A stretch of 64,000 nucleotides of DNA from Maratus speciosus. Lineage: Eukaryota > Arthropoda > Arachnida > Araneae > Salticidae. The position numbers were made by a program, and so were the translations under genes. Below, in pieces: positions 1 to 12,950 of this stretch. The stretch's first letter is position 1, and each line of letters opens with the position of its first letter. The notes under the pieces were generated by a model. It had not been told where the DNA came from and made no database searches. It saw only the letters and a list, made by a program, of their open reading frames with translations. The stretch is from NCBI GenBank assembly GCA_963932465.1, contig OZ010786.1, forward strand, positions 272,150,411-272,214,410, written 5' to 3'.

Positions 1-96
1 AATGAGCTAGGTAAGACTAGGTTTGACAAGCCGAATGTATGTTTAAGTCAATTAAAAATTTGAAGTAAATAAAAATTTCTGTGGAAATATAAATCA

Positions 97-733
97 CCAA
101 AAATAAACGTTTGATCACACAATAAAATGTATAAGGTAATGTGAATAAAACCAAACGTATACGTTTCGTGTGTTCCAGGACTCACATTATCAGTGTATAA
201 AGTCTATTTATAAAAACAATATCCTTCCAACTACATGCACGGTGGATACACAAATGTCAGACAACAACACCGAAAGACCATCAATTTCCAAAAGCCAATG
301 AAATCAAAGCGAAGTAAAATATCGTGCCACAACAAATCCACCCAGAAAGTTGAGATGTAAGGTACACTAGGCAAATCATTAACCAAAGAGTTTTTAAATC
401 TATGGATCTGACCAGCTTAAAAAAAGTCTAAATCTAGAGAAGTAATGCATTTATTGATAATGGTAGATAAGTCAAAATTGAAATTATGTCCCTCCTCCTA
501 ACAATGGGAATCCTCTATTGCTTCCCATTGCTGGGGGGGGGGGAGGAGAGAGACATAATTTCAGTTTTGAGTCAGCTACCATTATCAATGTTTATATTGT
601 GGGGATATTGTTTGTATAAATAGATTTTATACACGGATGATGTGAGTCCTGGAACTCACGAAGCCTATACGTCTGGTTTTATTCACATTACCTTATACAT
701 TTTATTGTGTGTTTAAACGTTGATTTTTGGTCA
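97..733. repeat. Foldback (inverted-repeat) element, about 640 bp
   Basis: The left arm (about 97-232) reads in reverse as the right arm (about 592-733); both contain the stretch AATGTATAAGGTAATGTGAA or its complement. The middle (about 454-588) is a second hairpin with an A/T-rich stem (TGATAATGGTAG) and a G-run at its tip (531-542). No reading frame is supported. It is probably a MITE or foldback transposon; the target duplication is not clear. Confidence 0.6.
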
Positions 734-1029
734 TTTAATTAATTATTATTAAAAAGCTATAATTTTTGACCGTTATCGAGGATATTTATCACTCTTAGAG
801 CATTTTACTTAAAAATTTTCACTCTTTCAGAAAAACTTGGTATGATAACTTTTATTCTGCCAGAAAAGCCTGTCACACCTATTTTAAGGGGGCGGCCGGT
901 GATAAAATTTTACCCTTATTTTTACAGGTAGTGTTTTTATTTGGTCAAGTGTTTTCAAAGGCATATGGGAAAGTTTGACTGACGTACGGCCGACTGCTTC
1001 GCGAATTCCGTTGGTGTTCTAATAAAGTA

Positions 1030-1533
1030 CAGTAAATTCTGTCTAAGGCGGACTCTGTGTAAGCCGGAAATCTGTCTACCCCGGAAAATTTTTAAAGTCC
1101 CGGTGAACCCATAGAAAATAACATTAATTCTTGCTGCATAATCCGGAATCTGCCTAACGCGAAACGGAAAGTGTTTTAAACTCCCACCGAAACCAAAATT
1201 TTGCATAAGGCGGAAAATAGGATATTTTAAAAATGAAAGGCATTTCGTTTATGAAACTTAAAAACTGATATATATATTCGTCAAATACTCAATGTCGAGC
1301 ATAAAAATTAAATTCCGTAATACTTTAAAGAGTTAATTCAAAGGAACAGAAACTGTTTAAATTTTAAGAAATTCTTGCTTATGCCATTTTTTCCTAATGC
1401 ATTTAAAAGTTATTATTACTAGTTGAGTGCACAAGCACATTTATGAAAATATGTTGTCTACAATATATTATGCTTTAAGGTTGAACTCAAATTCAAAGTG
1501 ATGACTTTCTGTCTCATTCCCGAAGTTATTATT

Positions 1534-1575
<42 letters not shown>

Positions 1576-1917
1576 TATGTGTGTGTGTAAGCTTCAAATT
1601 TGTAGGTATTACAGCGGTACTAAGAAATTGAATAGCGTTTCTCATTTATTTATAAAGACAAAGGATCTTCCAGAATTTCAGTTTTCGACAGATTTTCGAG
1701 TCAGGACAATCAGTGAAAGATCGTGATGAAGAATCGAATGAAAGATTGCGAGCAATTCATTATAACTCAAGATCCAGTCTTTTTATCGAAAACATAAAAC
1801 GCTATTCGACATATGCTTCATTCCAATAATTTACACTCCTTTGCATAAGCCGGAATATTGTCTACCACGGAAAATTTTTTCAGTCCCTACCGATTCCGCC
1901 TTAGACAGAGTTTACTG
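1030..1917. mobile_element. pogo/Tigger-like MITE, 888 bp
   Basis: The termini are inverted: CAGTAAATTCTGTCTAAGGC at 1030 and the complement of CAGTAAACTCTGTCTAAGGC ending at 1917. TA dinucleotides flank both ends (1028-1029, 1918-1919). Sub-terminal copies of the word CCGGAA lie at both ends. CAGTAAAC termini, a TA target and CCGGA words are typical of pogo/Tigger-type Tc1/mariner elements. No transposase is left, and the centre contains a 39-T run. Confidence 0.65.
1536..1574. repeat. Poly(T) tract of 39 bases
   Basis: An uninterrupted T run inside the pogo-like MITE, followed by a short TGTG stretch. A tract this long is prone to length variation and sequencing error. Confidence 0.95.
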
Positions 1918-2249
1918 TATTTCATACAAAGTTTTTCTGAAAGAGCCCAAAATTTTCTAAAAAATGCTCTAAGAGAGATCAATATCCGTGATAACGGTAA
2001 AACATTACAGTTTTTTAATAACAATTAATTTAATTAAACATATTTTCGACTTGTCAATCCTAGACATACCTCGTCATACCTACCGAATCACTTTTTACTA
2101 TCAATTTAAATATAAATTTTTCAAAGAAACGATCACGGGGTTTTCGATATCACCGGATTATGGACTATAAGTATTGCGTGTTAAGATTTTATTTAATTTT
2201 AATACTGGCTTCCAAATGATAAGCTACAAACTCTTTTTTTCTGCCTATA

Positions 2250-3452
2250 CAGGGTGTATCTAAACTCTTGGGCAAAACTTTAAAGGGTGATAGCACGCAT
2301 CAAGACAATCAATATTAAATAGGAAACTAAGGGTCCTAAACGTCTTCCGAAGGAGATAGGCGCCATTAAAGTCTAGGGTCCAAAATTTCAAATGATTATA
2401 AAAAACGGAAAAATTGGTCGATTCGTTTGCGGTTTTCACTAAAACTATTCTTTATGTCAGTATTTTCTTGAAAATAAATTTTAAAGATAAAGTTCAAAAA
2501 ATGCCGATATAGGGCGCTTTTCACTTTGGAGTAACGAACAACTATTTTTTACCGTTATTTTTCATTATCTCATTAAATGCTTTCAAAAGCTTAGACTTAA
2601 ATTTTGAGCTCAAATCTGAATCGTTGGGAGTGGTTAAGTAGCGCAAGCTGAACTGTTATCAGGAGGGGGTGTTCAAATTTCAACTCCTGAAGACAGTTAG
2701 TTTGCGCTACGTACACTGCAAATAAGGGCGTCTTAAATTCAGACACATATGTGACTGAAAGAGTAATTCAGACACTTAAGTGTCTGAATATGGAATTTCA
2801 GACATCATAGGTGTCTGAAATTAAGACACTTAAGTGTCTTACTACATGACAATGGTATAAACACTGTAAACTGAAATGTCTGAAATTCAGACACATAAGT
2901 GCCTGAAACTGGAGTGTTCAATTTTCAGACATTTTAAAGTGTCTTAATTTTTAAGACACGTGTATATGTCTGAATTTAAGACATTTCAAACGTCTGAATC
3001 GCATCCATTTTTGATCACCCTGCAAGATTGGCTATAGGCAATCAATTGTTCACTGTTTTTTGTAAGCTTTACCACTACCAACGATTCAGATTTTGAGCTC
3101 AAAATTTAAGTTTAGTCTAAGCTTTTGAAAGCATTTAATGAGATACAAAAAATAAGGTAAAAAATAGTTGTTGGTTACTCCAAAGTCTAAAGCGCCCAAT
3201 ATCGGCATTTTTTGAACTTTATCTTTAAAATTTATTTTCAAGAAAATACTGACATAAATAATAGTTTTAGTGAAAACCGCAAACGAATCGAGTAATTTTC
3301 CCGTTTTTTATAATCATTTGGAATTTTAGACTTTAATGGCACCTATCTCCTTCGGAAGACGTTTGGGATCCTTAGTTTCCTATTTAATATTATTTGTCTT
3401 GATGTGCACTATCACCCCTTAAAGTTTTGCCCAAGAGTTTAGATACACCCTG
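2250..3452. mobile_element. Foldback element with palindromic core, 1.2 kb
   Basis: The left arm (2250 to about 2637) and right arm (about 3065-3452) are near-complementary over about 390 bp. They begin and end with CAGGGTGTATCTAAACTC and its complement. TATA flanks both outer ends (2246-2249, 3453-3456). The central 420 bp hold many copies of TTCAGACA / TGTCTGAA. Two of these form perfect palindromes, at 2767-2788 (22 bp, half-site TTCAGACACTT) and 2822-2841 (20 bp). No reading frame is present. This is a non-autonomous foldback transposon whose superfamily I cannot name. Confidence 0.75.
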
Positions 3453-3956
3453 TATATTATTATATTAATAGCCTATAAAAGTTCAATTGCAACAGTATTA
3501 TTTTATTAATAATTTACTTATTTTAACTAAACAATTTTGAAACTATACTTTTTACCCTTGAAAAAAGTTTAGTGCAGTATTTGTTGCTCATATATTAACC
3601 AATTGATCGATTTCCAACTGCTCCCCATTTCGATATTTGTCATTCTACCTACGGGAGTTAAATTTACATTTTATATGGTACCATATTGATAAAACATATA
3701 CAAAATATTTGTATTTATAAAATACGTTTACTAGGCATATAAATACATCGATTATAAATTACATTATTATTCAGAATGCACATTTGTAATTCAAACCCAA
3801 ATGCGAAACATTGTTTTCTTAAATAATACAACTTTCACGAGTAAGATCGTAGTCTGGGCTTACTATAAAATGAATAAAAACAAGTAATATAAAAATTTTG
3901 TTTTTAAAGTCAATTGCTACTTAGGTCATCAAAGAAAAATTTAATATAATCCCTTA

Positions 3957-4193
3957 AGTTAATATTAGTTTTTGTTGCATTGAAATATCTCAATTTGTTG
4001 ATTTTCTATAAGCAAGTAGGTTTACAATGGAATTCTATGGGAATTTGGCGAAATATTAAAAACATCGCCAAGTTGGCGTCACTTTTGGCGACTTATTTTG
4101 GACGCCAAATTTGGCGATATATCGCCAAGTTGGCGACAAACTTGGCGGTATTTGGCGACAGAACAGGGTCCCCCCTATGGTAACCCCTTATTA
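3957..4193 (+). repeat. GCCAAxTTGGC-motif repeat, copy A
   Basis: This is a dispersed repeat built from GCCAAGTTGGCG-type words, including the perfect palindrome CGCCAAATTTGGCG at 4103-4116. An inverted second copy lies at 46735-46981. A 67-codon frame (3980-4183) runs through it, contains the string AKLASLLAT, and is kept open in the other copy with an in-frame length difference. I do not recognise a protein family, and I treat it as a repeat rather than a gene. Confidence 0.7.
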
Positions 4194-4504
4194 AAAATAC
4201 TTTCATTGACCTTCGATAACCAATGGCCGCCATTTTGTTTCCATGCAAAACTAAAATTAATTAATTTAAATTTAATTAATCAATTAATATTTGAAAAAAC
4301 TGTATTAACAGCAATTGTCATCCAGTACAAGTTTTAAAAAAAATTATTTCAACTTGATAGGATGAATAATGAGTATTTTATTAACGATTGAAAATTTGAA
4401 CAAGATAAATATATAAATAAATAAATATATAAATAAACAAACATAGGGAGGGTGTCAACTAATAGTAGGAATTGAAAAAGCAGTAATGACTGTGTCAGTA
4501 TTAA

Positions 4505-4756
4505 CCCTTTGCACTCGAGATGTGACACTCACTCACCACTAGTGATGTTAGGTGTCACGCGTAAATCCAAATGCTCTGAAAACCACTAATTTTTTACAGT
4601 TTATTTCGCCATTTTTAGTCGGAGATAATTCAGCCATTATAAAAGGCGAAGTAAATTACTTTAAAAAAAATGGTGCTCAGAGCATTTAAAGCTCCGATTT
4701 ACGCGGGACACTTGCCAACACTAGTGGTGAGAAATTCACCTCTCGAGTGCAAATGG
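4505..4756. mobile_element. piggyBac-type MITE, 252 bp
   Basis: TTAA is duplicated exactly on both sides (4501-4504 and 4757-4760). The termini are CCCTTTGCACTCGAG and its near complement CTCGAGTGCAAATGG. The whole element folds on itself with arms of about 115 bp. TTAA targets with CCC-starting termini are diagnostic of piggyBac/looper elements, so this is a non-autonomous derivative. It has no coding sequence. Confidence 0.85.
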
Positions 4757-5048
4757 TTAAAATGAAGTGTTAGTAATTTAGTCATAGATATTAGAATAAT
4801 TTATGAGTTTCATTAACTTTAGTTTCACATGATGCTATTTGGGAGGAAATACGAATTTTCATGTTAGTTTATGTTTAATTATTTCATAAATCTTATTTTT
4901 CCCCTAAATATATAAATCTAAAATTCCACCATGCAAAGAAATATTTTTATTCCCATTTAAATCGATTGCGTTATCAATGCCCAGGAATACTGCAAATACA
5001 AAACTTAAATTATCTATTTACTGCTGTATTCCTTATAATACTCGTATA

Positions 5049-6857
5049 GGGGAGACTAGGGAGGGTTGACCATACGGGAGGCTTGACCCACCCCTCATTT
5101 TTCATATTTAAAAGAATTTCAAAGTTTTATCAATAGATGTCAACCACGGCTACTGGAATGCTCAAACAACAGTCTTTGTTTCATACAGATGATCTAAATT
5201 GGTGTGGAAAAAATCAATTGTGAAGCGTTTTCAACCTAAAAGTTGCGTTTTTTAGAAAAATTTTGTAAGCTTTTTTCAGATAAAATATACCATAGAAATT
5301 TAAGCAAGTAGGTTTTAAGTAATGCAGAAATATCGAGCTTTCATTCTAGGCATAAAGATTGTACATTAACTTAGGCTTAACATAAAAATGTGCCATTCTT
5401 TAGAAAAGGGATATGTGGGGAGGCTAGACCTAGTCAATGTGAGGGAATGTCGGCCAGATGCTCAAGGCTCCTTTAATTAAGTGGTTTTGGTGATCTTATT
5501 ATTATACACTGTTCATAATGAAAGGCTAATGGTTATATATAAAAAAGAATGTACATTTATTCTTTTAAGCTATAGTAAAGTAGGGTGAAATGTTTAAAGC
5601 TAATTAAAGAGAGATGTGAAAAATTGCTATGGTATCCACTGCAAGGGAAAATTTAATGAAATTTAAATGGGAAAGTTTATAGAAACTTTTTCCATTCAAA
5701 TATTACTTACAATAAGTAAATATAAATAGTGAAAAAGACTATAAAGGACTAGAAAGTTTGAAAGCAGCAGTCTTAATACTTTCAGGGCAGTAGTATCTTT
5801 ATGAAACAACTTAATTTTAATTCCCAAATTTTAATTCCCAAACTTAATTAACATAAAATGTGCCATTTCTTTAGAAAAGGGATATGTGGGGAGGCTTTAC
5901 CTAGTCAGGGGAATTGCAACATTCCCATTAATTCCCAACTTAATTTTAATTCCACAATGGCACCAGAATTTTGTTAAATCTTTTCTTTTAATAGGTATGT
6001 GAAATATAGCATTTTTCTTATTTCCAAATAAATTTTTTCATAAATTCCGGTGCCAGTCATTTATTTCAACATTTTAGTAATGAAAGTACTTTGCCCCTCA
6101 AAGTTTTAAAATATGTTAATCATAAGTTAAATGCTCAGCGGCTGAAAAAGAACATAGCATTGATCGAAAAACTTTAGGAATGTATGTAGATAAATTTCAC
6201 CAGGATGAATACAGTGAGATGAAGCCAAACTATGTGACAACTAGAGTTGTCAGGTCGAGTGTTACAAAAAGTAGGACAATGAGACAAAAAAAAAAGCGGA
6301 ACAGTGGCTCCTAAATCCGGACATCATAATACATGAAACCCTATGAAAATAGAACCTGTCTCTAACGGAATACTGTTTTAAATGTTAAAATTTCATTTTC
6401 CCTGCTGTACAATTATACCTGCTCTGACAAAATCATGTTTCAAACAAAATTTGTATCCTGTGACTTGCAATTGCGTCTAAACCGGTTTGTTTAAGCATGA
6501 TATTTTCGAAAACATTTTTTATAACAATTAAAGCATGTAGCATATAGTTATTTCGCTTTTTTTAAACTGGTTTTATTTCTCTTCACAAATATTTCAATAT
6601 AAAACAAAGTGGGTCAAGCCTACCATATAGTGGGTCAACCCTCCCATATGTGGGGAGCCTTGACCCATTATTTTCTCATAACTAAATTCAATCATTTTTC
6701 AAATTTCTTATATATTATACTTATGTAGCAACTTTATTTTGATAACTGATTGATTGCATAACGAATAAAATGATATATAAAACTTTATTCTACATTCAAT
6801 ATTTAAAAAATAAAAAATCATTTTGTAAAAAGTGGGTCAACCCTCCCTAGTCTCCCC
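5049..6857. mobile_element. GGGGAGAC-terminus element, 1.8 kb (member 1)
   Basis: Terminal inverted repeats of about 23 bp begin GGGGAGACTAGGGAGGG and end with the complement at 6857. TATA lies outside both ends; the real target duplication is probably TA, judged from the related element at 23913-24881. Inside, GTGGGTCAA-type words recur near both ends. A roughly 60-bp segment containing GGGATATGTGGGGAGGCT is present twice (about 5386-5440 and 5856-5905). No transposase frame is visible. The superfamily is unknown. Confidence 0.7.
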
Positions 6858-6861
6858 TATA

Positions 6862-7850
6862 TTATCAAGCAACTGTGTATTTGTGAAGAGGTTCAAATAA
6901 GCATGTTTACTATACATAAAACTAACTTTAATGGCTATAAACCGAAATTTATTCAACAAAGATGATTCTCAATGTAATCGTAGTCACCAAATGTATATTA
7001 GTCATGTAACGAAATTTCTGAAATACATTGATAAAAATTTGCATTTAGTATAAGTGAGCATAAAATATTTCTGCTAGGCAGTTTAAAATTTGAACTTATA
7101 CAAATATAGACAACCTATTGACAAAATAAAACTACATCAGAAATATAGAAAATTTCAAAGATCGAATGTGAGAATATGTTCATAGCGCCACGTACAAAAC
7201 AAGATATGCCACACGTATTTCGATTGTTAGAAGTGATGTGAGTGTGTAAAATAGTTTAGCAACAAATGATATTATACTTAGTTAAGGAAACATTTATTAC
7301 ACAGAAGAATATCAACTTTTTTTTTTCATATTTAAGTAACTGGTTTGTTCATATGTTTTAATTAAATATTAACACTTTTAATTTATAGAGACATAACACA
7401 ATGTATTTCTTTCAGTTACGTACCTCGTTTTTTTTCCAATGACGGTATTTTAAAGATAATTAACTTACAGTAAAAATAAATGTTTAATTTTTAATTGTTT
7501 AGTTGTTTCTTTTCTGTGGTTGCATTATGCTTTTATATTCGACCTGAAAAAGCAGTAAATCAAATTGTACTGTCTGAAATAAATATTGATGTTTATAAAA
7601 TATTTTAAAATATAAATTTTTTATGTTTATATATCCTATGTGAATTTCTTAAACCATAGGTCGCCTAATAGGTCAACCGTATATAACACCAATTTCTTAA
7701 AATCCCGGATAAAGATATAAGAAGTACTAATAAATTAATATATCGTCATTCAAAAAAATGTGATATCCTGTTAAATCTTAATTTTCGAGTTATGATTTAT
7801 CTAATTTTCCCTGATTTTCCTTTTTTTGTTTTTACCTTAAAAATTAATCG

Positions 7851-7883
<33 letters not shown>

Positions 7884-9019
7884 AGTGATAAGAAATTAAG
7901 AGAGTGCGGCAACGAGCTCATTGAAGACAAACTAAAAAGTCACCCAAATTCCAATTTACTCTTGTTGTATTAATGGGTTATGTAGTGTTTTATTTTTTCT
8001 AAATAAATTAAAAGATGAGGATTACGCAGCCAATTAAATTATAAATAGAATTGGAGCAACGAAGAAAAAGGAAAAAAAACATAATTTTTCTGAAAAAAGT
8101 TTCATTTAATTGCTTATTTCTTATATATTGTAATATATTTTAATAATCCTATATTTTTCCATTTAATAATCGTTAGAAAATGTGAAGAATTACAAGAGAA
8201 AATTTTTATTTAATGTTTTACTTCACCTTAAGTGTATTGTATCACAAACTTATTTCTGTTAAAAAAATAAAATAATGTTAAATCGCATAAGTAAGTTTCA
8301 AAATATTCTACATTAAAAACAGAAAAATAACTGCTTTATGTAAATAATGAAATTCTTCGAATTCGACGAATGAAAATGTTTAAAAGAACTGATTTATTAA
8401 ATGTATAAAAAATTTTCAAAAATAATTAGAAGTAATAATCAATCTTATATTGGCTGGTCTCACTCTTAAAAACAATATTATTTTAAACTAAAGTATAATA
8501 TGAACATTACAAATTATTGCGAAATTACATTTTATTCCTGTACATAATTAGTAACATGCAGTTTGGATAAGAAATTATAAAATTATTAATTGAGGCTTTG
8601 ATCTTTGAAAAATCAACGAAAATTGCACCACTATGACACAATCATAATTTTCTTACAACCAAATCTAAAAATAACGTCGTTTGCACCGTCGAAAAATTTA
8701 CATGCATACGTTTCATATTTATATTCAGTATTTTAAAAGTATAATTTAAACGTATGATGGATTATTAATAAATACAGTCACAAACTTGATGTCAGGTTTG
8801 CCAATAACAATTTTGCATTCGACATTCGCACTCTTTACTTGAGGTTATAATCTGAGTGTTGTTGAAATCCAGATATTTATGCCTCTTTAAATGCATTCGT
8901 AATAAACTATTTAGTTTTATTAAAGTAAATACGCATTTCTATTTCACTATGACGCCATTTTCACTCACTGAAGACTTCTGAGGTTAACGTCTCCATCTAT
9001 ATAGCGTCTCAAATCAGCA
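6862..9019. other. AT-rich stretch, no feature recognised
   Basis: No coding frame, terminal repeat or RNA gene was recognised here. A poly(A) run of about 31 bases lies at 7851-7881. Confidence 0.5.
7851..7881. repeat. Poly(A) tract
   Basis: A run of 31 A residues. It could be a retroposon tail, but no retroposon body was recognised upstream. Confidence 0.9.
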
Positions 9020-9850
9020 GAATGAAAAAATATTGAAATGTAACAATTTTATGAACAAAAATGAGATTTTTAAAAAAATGGCGTCATTTTCTGCTCAATA
9101 TATTTTTAAAGTTTTTTTTTAATTGTAATGCGAAATTGGCATGCGTAAGGATATGGTAATTCCGATTGTTTCGCTTCTCTCTTCAACAATGACAGTAACC
9201 TGATTGCCAACAGTGTGAAACAATTCCATAAAGGAATTTTAAAACTAAAATTAAAATATAAAAATGGGACTATTTAAAAAAATAATGAGGGCGGACACAT
9301 CTACAAATAAACTGCTCTCATTAAAAAAATAATAATTATCAAAATTGGTTTAGTAGAAAGCTCAGGCCAGATGTCTAAAGAAACTGACCTGTCTTTTAAA
9401 TATATAGATAGTAATTTGAGTGTACCGCGTTTAAAGCCTCATAATCATAGGCTCCAAACGGTGACGTTTTAGCGAAGTTTCACTGTATGACTTTCACATA
9501 CATAAGTAATTGAGCATGAATATCATGATTCACGTAGGTTTGTTGAGTGTGTACATTACTGTCTGCCATTAACATTTGCAATCCTGGCATCAATGGTTCG
9601 TAGTTGACTTATTGAAATTGCTGTAGCATCGATAATATTGAAGTAATTAACTGTGAAGAGAAACTAGTCAAGCTCTTAGTTAAACAAATGCATATTTAGC
9701 ACTACATCTATTATGTCAAGGATTAATAAATTAATCTTTAATTAGAGGGTACCTTGTTATATATGCTATATGGACTTTTCTGAAATTTGAATTTTTTTTT
9801 TCATATCTGTTATAATATGACTATGTATATCGTATATTCAATTTATATTA
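9020..9850. repeat. Left arm of a 5.6-kb inverted repeat
   Basis: The sequence is the near complement of 13768-14603, and 3.9 kb of unrelated repeats lie between the arms. On the minus strand the arm carries the counterpart of the 63-codon frame seen at 13951-14142 in the other arm, here broken by a TAA. I recognise no protein family. The outer limit is approximate; similarity fades at about 9020. Confidence 0.75.
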
Positions 9851-10589
9851 GCATTTGTTTATATTTCACTTTGTAAATCTAAAACAATCGTTGGAATTAT
9901 CAGCTTAAATCCATTGAATTAGATTACAAAAATATTTTATTTGTTTATAATACATTATTTGTATACATATATATTGTTCTGTTCTGTCTATCTATTTATA
10001 GATACGGGGTATATCTAAACTAAAGGCCATAATTATAGGGGAGATAATAAATGACAAAGCAAGTAATTTTTGTATAAGAAACAAGTGTTGCAATGTATTT
10101 ATTTAATGACAAATGAAGGGTTTAGGGCTTACTTTTCGTCATTTATAAGTCAAATAAACATGTTATGAACCAGTAATTGTTGCTAATAAATGAAATCTAG
10201 CAAATACAATAATAAAGGACAATTTAAAAAAAATTGATTATATACAATATACAATAAATAATATACAATATAATTTAATATATGAAAAAACAAAATACAA
10301 TTTTATATTTTTTTTTTATTTTAAATGTTTTGAAAGTTTGTTCCTTTTGTGTATAATACAAGTCTTTAAGTAAACCTTATTATTATATATGTGATGTTAA
10401 ATTTCAAGACCTAACAGTCCCTTAATATATTGGCAATTTAATAAACTAATTTTTGAGTACAAAACATGTTTCGGCTAATTCTTAAAACACCCATTTCGCC
10501 AGCGCATGCGCTCTTTCAACGCGCTTGTCTAAACTTAAAAGAAATAATCTGTTTTGTTTGGTTTCATAGTTCTATGGCGCCAGTGTTTT
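9851..10589. other. AT-rich stretch between repeats
   Basis: No coding or RNA feature was recognised. Short TA-rich microrepeats (ATATACAATA) occur at about 10240-10275. Confidence 0.4.
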
Positions 10590-12022
10590 TTTTCTTATAC
10601 TAGGGGGCTTGGCCCCCTACGAGCTACGCTCGCCAAACCCCGTCCAGACACCGCAGACTCTAAATGCACGCTAATGTGATCGGCTTTAAAAAGATTTCGA
10701 AAGATTGAATTATAATTTAAAAAACAGTGGCGATCACCCTATAAACAATTTTCTATTCATTTCTCTTTGATTGGGGAAATTTTAACGCCAAATCCGCTGC
10801 GGTACTACTTGATTATCCCGTCGACTAATTTCGCCAAATTATACAAATTGACATATTTTTTATTTTAAATAACGAAAGAACAAATAAATTAGTACAACAT
10901 TAATAAAAATACAAATAAAACGTCGAAATAAAAATAACTTGATGACGTAGACAGGTGTAACAACATTTCAAAATAAGCTAGTATAAAAGGAATTAAGTAA
11001 ACAGAATCTTTGTCTCCCGGTATTTTTTAACAAAGCGAAAAGAAAGTTCTTTTAAATGAGACATTTTAAATTAATCGTTTTTAATCTGACGTAATTTTGA
11101 CCAAATTATTCTTTCTCTTTTTAATATTCACGTGAAAATACTTGTGTTAGAAATGAAATATTATTTGCGCTTTCCTAAGAAAAATAGTTGAAAAGTATCC
11201 GCTCAAAATATCAAATAAATGTCTAGCGCAATTTCTAAATTTAAACGGTTTTGCAATATTATTTTGTGTTCGTTTTATGTAATAACTGTAATGTGACATA
11301 AATATGACGTAATTTCAACTAATAAGACTTCTAATGCATGTTAATAAAATTATTATTTTACAAATACCTTTCTCTCTTAAAATTCACATGTAATTATAGT
11401 TTTATGACGTAATTTTTAATAAGTTCCTGCTTTTTGTACATAATTATTTAATTCTAATTTCAATGTTTTTTTCTGTTTATAATAGTCACGTGTAAATAAA
11501 TTTTTAATTTATTACACCTATAAATATTTTTTTTGAAGCAAACATTATTGTTTCCGCTGTTTATACAGTTGGCAACAGTTTAAATTAACATCACTTTCTA
11601 AAATCTGTAAAAAATATCTCAAGAAATGCTGAAAATTTGAATTTAAAATAGAGATAAAACCTCCAAAAATGAGTCAAAATAAAAAAATTAATGCAATCTG
11701 CACTCCGGCAAATTCTAACGCATAAAATGATCTAAAAATGATTACACTGCCATGTATAGTTTTTGCTGCTATAAAACTTTTTTAGTGAAACGATTTTGTC
11801 CAACTTTAGCATTAAATATCTCTTAAAATAATTCTTCGATTTGAAAACTGTCTGCATCAGCTTGTTTATCAAACATTTCTGTATAAAACCACCGATTTTC
11901 ATATTTTTGCATGCATTATTTTTCTTAATATTAACGAAGAAAGACTTCCGGTCACAAAAAATTCAAAACCGGCGGCGGCGGAGGTGACAGCGGTAGTTAC
12001 TTTTTTTTAGAATAGAGAGATC
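10590..12022 (+). repeat. Interspersed repeat R, copy 1 (1.4 kb)
   Basis: This repeat begins near TAGGGGGCTTGGCCCCCTA, a self-complementary GC-rich head, followed by CTACGCTCGCC. It ends with a GGCGGCGG / GGTGACAGCGGTAGTTAC tail and AATAGAGAGAT. A second copy in the same orientation lies at 48975-50221. Both contain three spaced GACGTAATTT-type words (here at 11088, 11306 and 11406) and repeated TTCACGTG-like words. No reading frame survives. I could not assign a class; a non-autonomous mobile element is likely. Confidence 0.65.
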
Positions 12023-12131
12023 ATTAAATATTTGGGATGTTATAGAGATTGATTATTTGTTGAAATATATACTGATCAACTTATCATACCTAGATATCAA
12101 TGATAGATGAAAATTTTACGCAGAGTTGAGA

Positions 12132-12737
12132 TTAACGGTTCATCCATATATGATGTCACACTTTTTTTCAAAATTTTCGACCCCCCCCCCCCTTTTGTCA
12201 AAAAATGTTACACTTCATCATACTCCCTCCCCCCTCTTGTCACATGTCACGCTATATTACATAAACATATATTTGCAGTTCAAAATCAAAGTACTATGTT
12301 ATAGATCATATTTCAAATTTTATTTTGAAACTTTTAACTATGTGTTTTAACGACATTTGTGAGCATAATAATAAAAATGATTCGTGTACTTACTTTGTAT
12401 GAAATAAGATTAAGATTTACAACAAAAAACATAATTAATATACAATAGTAATAAAATATTAATTGAAAGAACAATTAAAAATAGTAGTATTTTGGAATTT
12501 GAAATGGAATGTAATATATTTGGCTTTAAATGTTATCTTTATTGTATGAACACAAAATACTTTAATTTCAAAATAACTTTAAAATTTAATCTGCTGATTT
12601 TTAATGCTTTTATTTTAACCAAAATTTGTGACGTCACACTTCTTCTTACCCCCTCCCACTTTCTTGAAATAAACTGTCACAATTTCATGAACCCCCCTCC
12701 CCCCTCCAAGCGTGACGTCATTTGTGGATGGTCCCTA
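12132..12737. mobile_element. hAT-like MITE with CCCCTCCC tracts, 606 bp
   Basis: The right end reads GGATGGTCCCTA and the left end TTAACGGTTCATCC, an inverted pair. The flanks AGTTGAGA (12124-12131) and AGTTGATA (12738-12745) agree at 7 of 8 positions, as expected for an 8-bp hAT duplication. Just inside both ends are GATGTCAC / GTGACGTCA words, then long C-runs. Two overlapping short frames across the C-runs are by-products of composition, not genes. Confidence 0.6.
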
Positions 12738-12950
12738 AGTTGATATCGATGCTACCACATAATATAGCATATTCCATACAATTTATGATGAATCGTCATG
12801 AGAACTTTTGATTCTTCGATTTTAAAATTGATTGCGCACGCGATATGATGATTTTTTGCTGTTGTTGTTTATATAAAGTTTACATACAGTTGGTCAGTTC
12901 TTTTTATTATTTTTTTTTCTTGAAAAACGAATGTGAATAAACAGAGAAAA

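Larger units (their letters stand above)
736..2042. repeat. Foldback element carrying a nested MITE
   Basis: Inverted arms lie at about 736-855 and 1920-2042. Both contain the pair GACCGTTATCG / CGTGATAACGG and the pair CTCTTTCAGAAAAAC / GTTTTTCTGAAAGAG. The interval between them is mostly a younger element at 1030-1917. Without that insertion the host element would be about 420 bp, a typical MITE size. No coding potential is visible. Confidence 0.6.

Noticed and set aside
2640..3000. CRISPR-like array of short repeats
   Set aside because: Spacing is irregular, repeats are palindromes of variable form, and the context is a eukaryotic foldback element without cas genes.
12107..12350. Two overlapping frames across C-runs
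   Set aside because: They come from the C-rich interior of a hAT-like MITE and read as proline or leucine runs.
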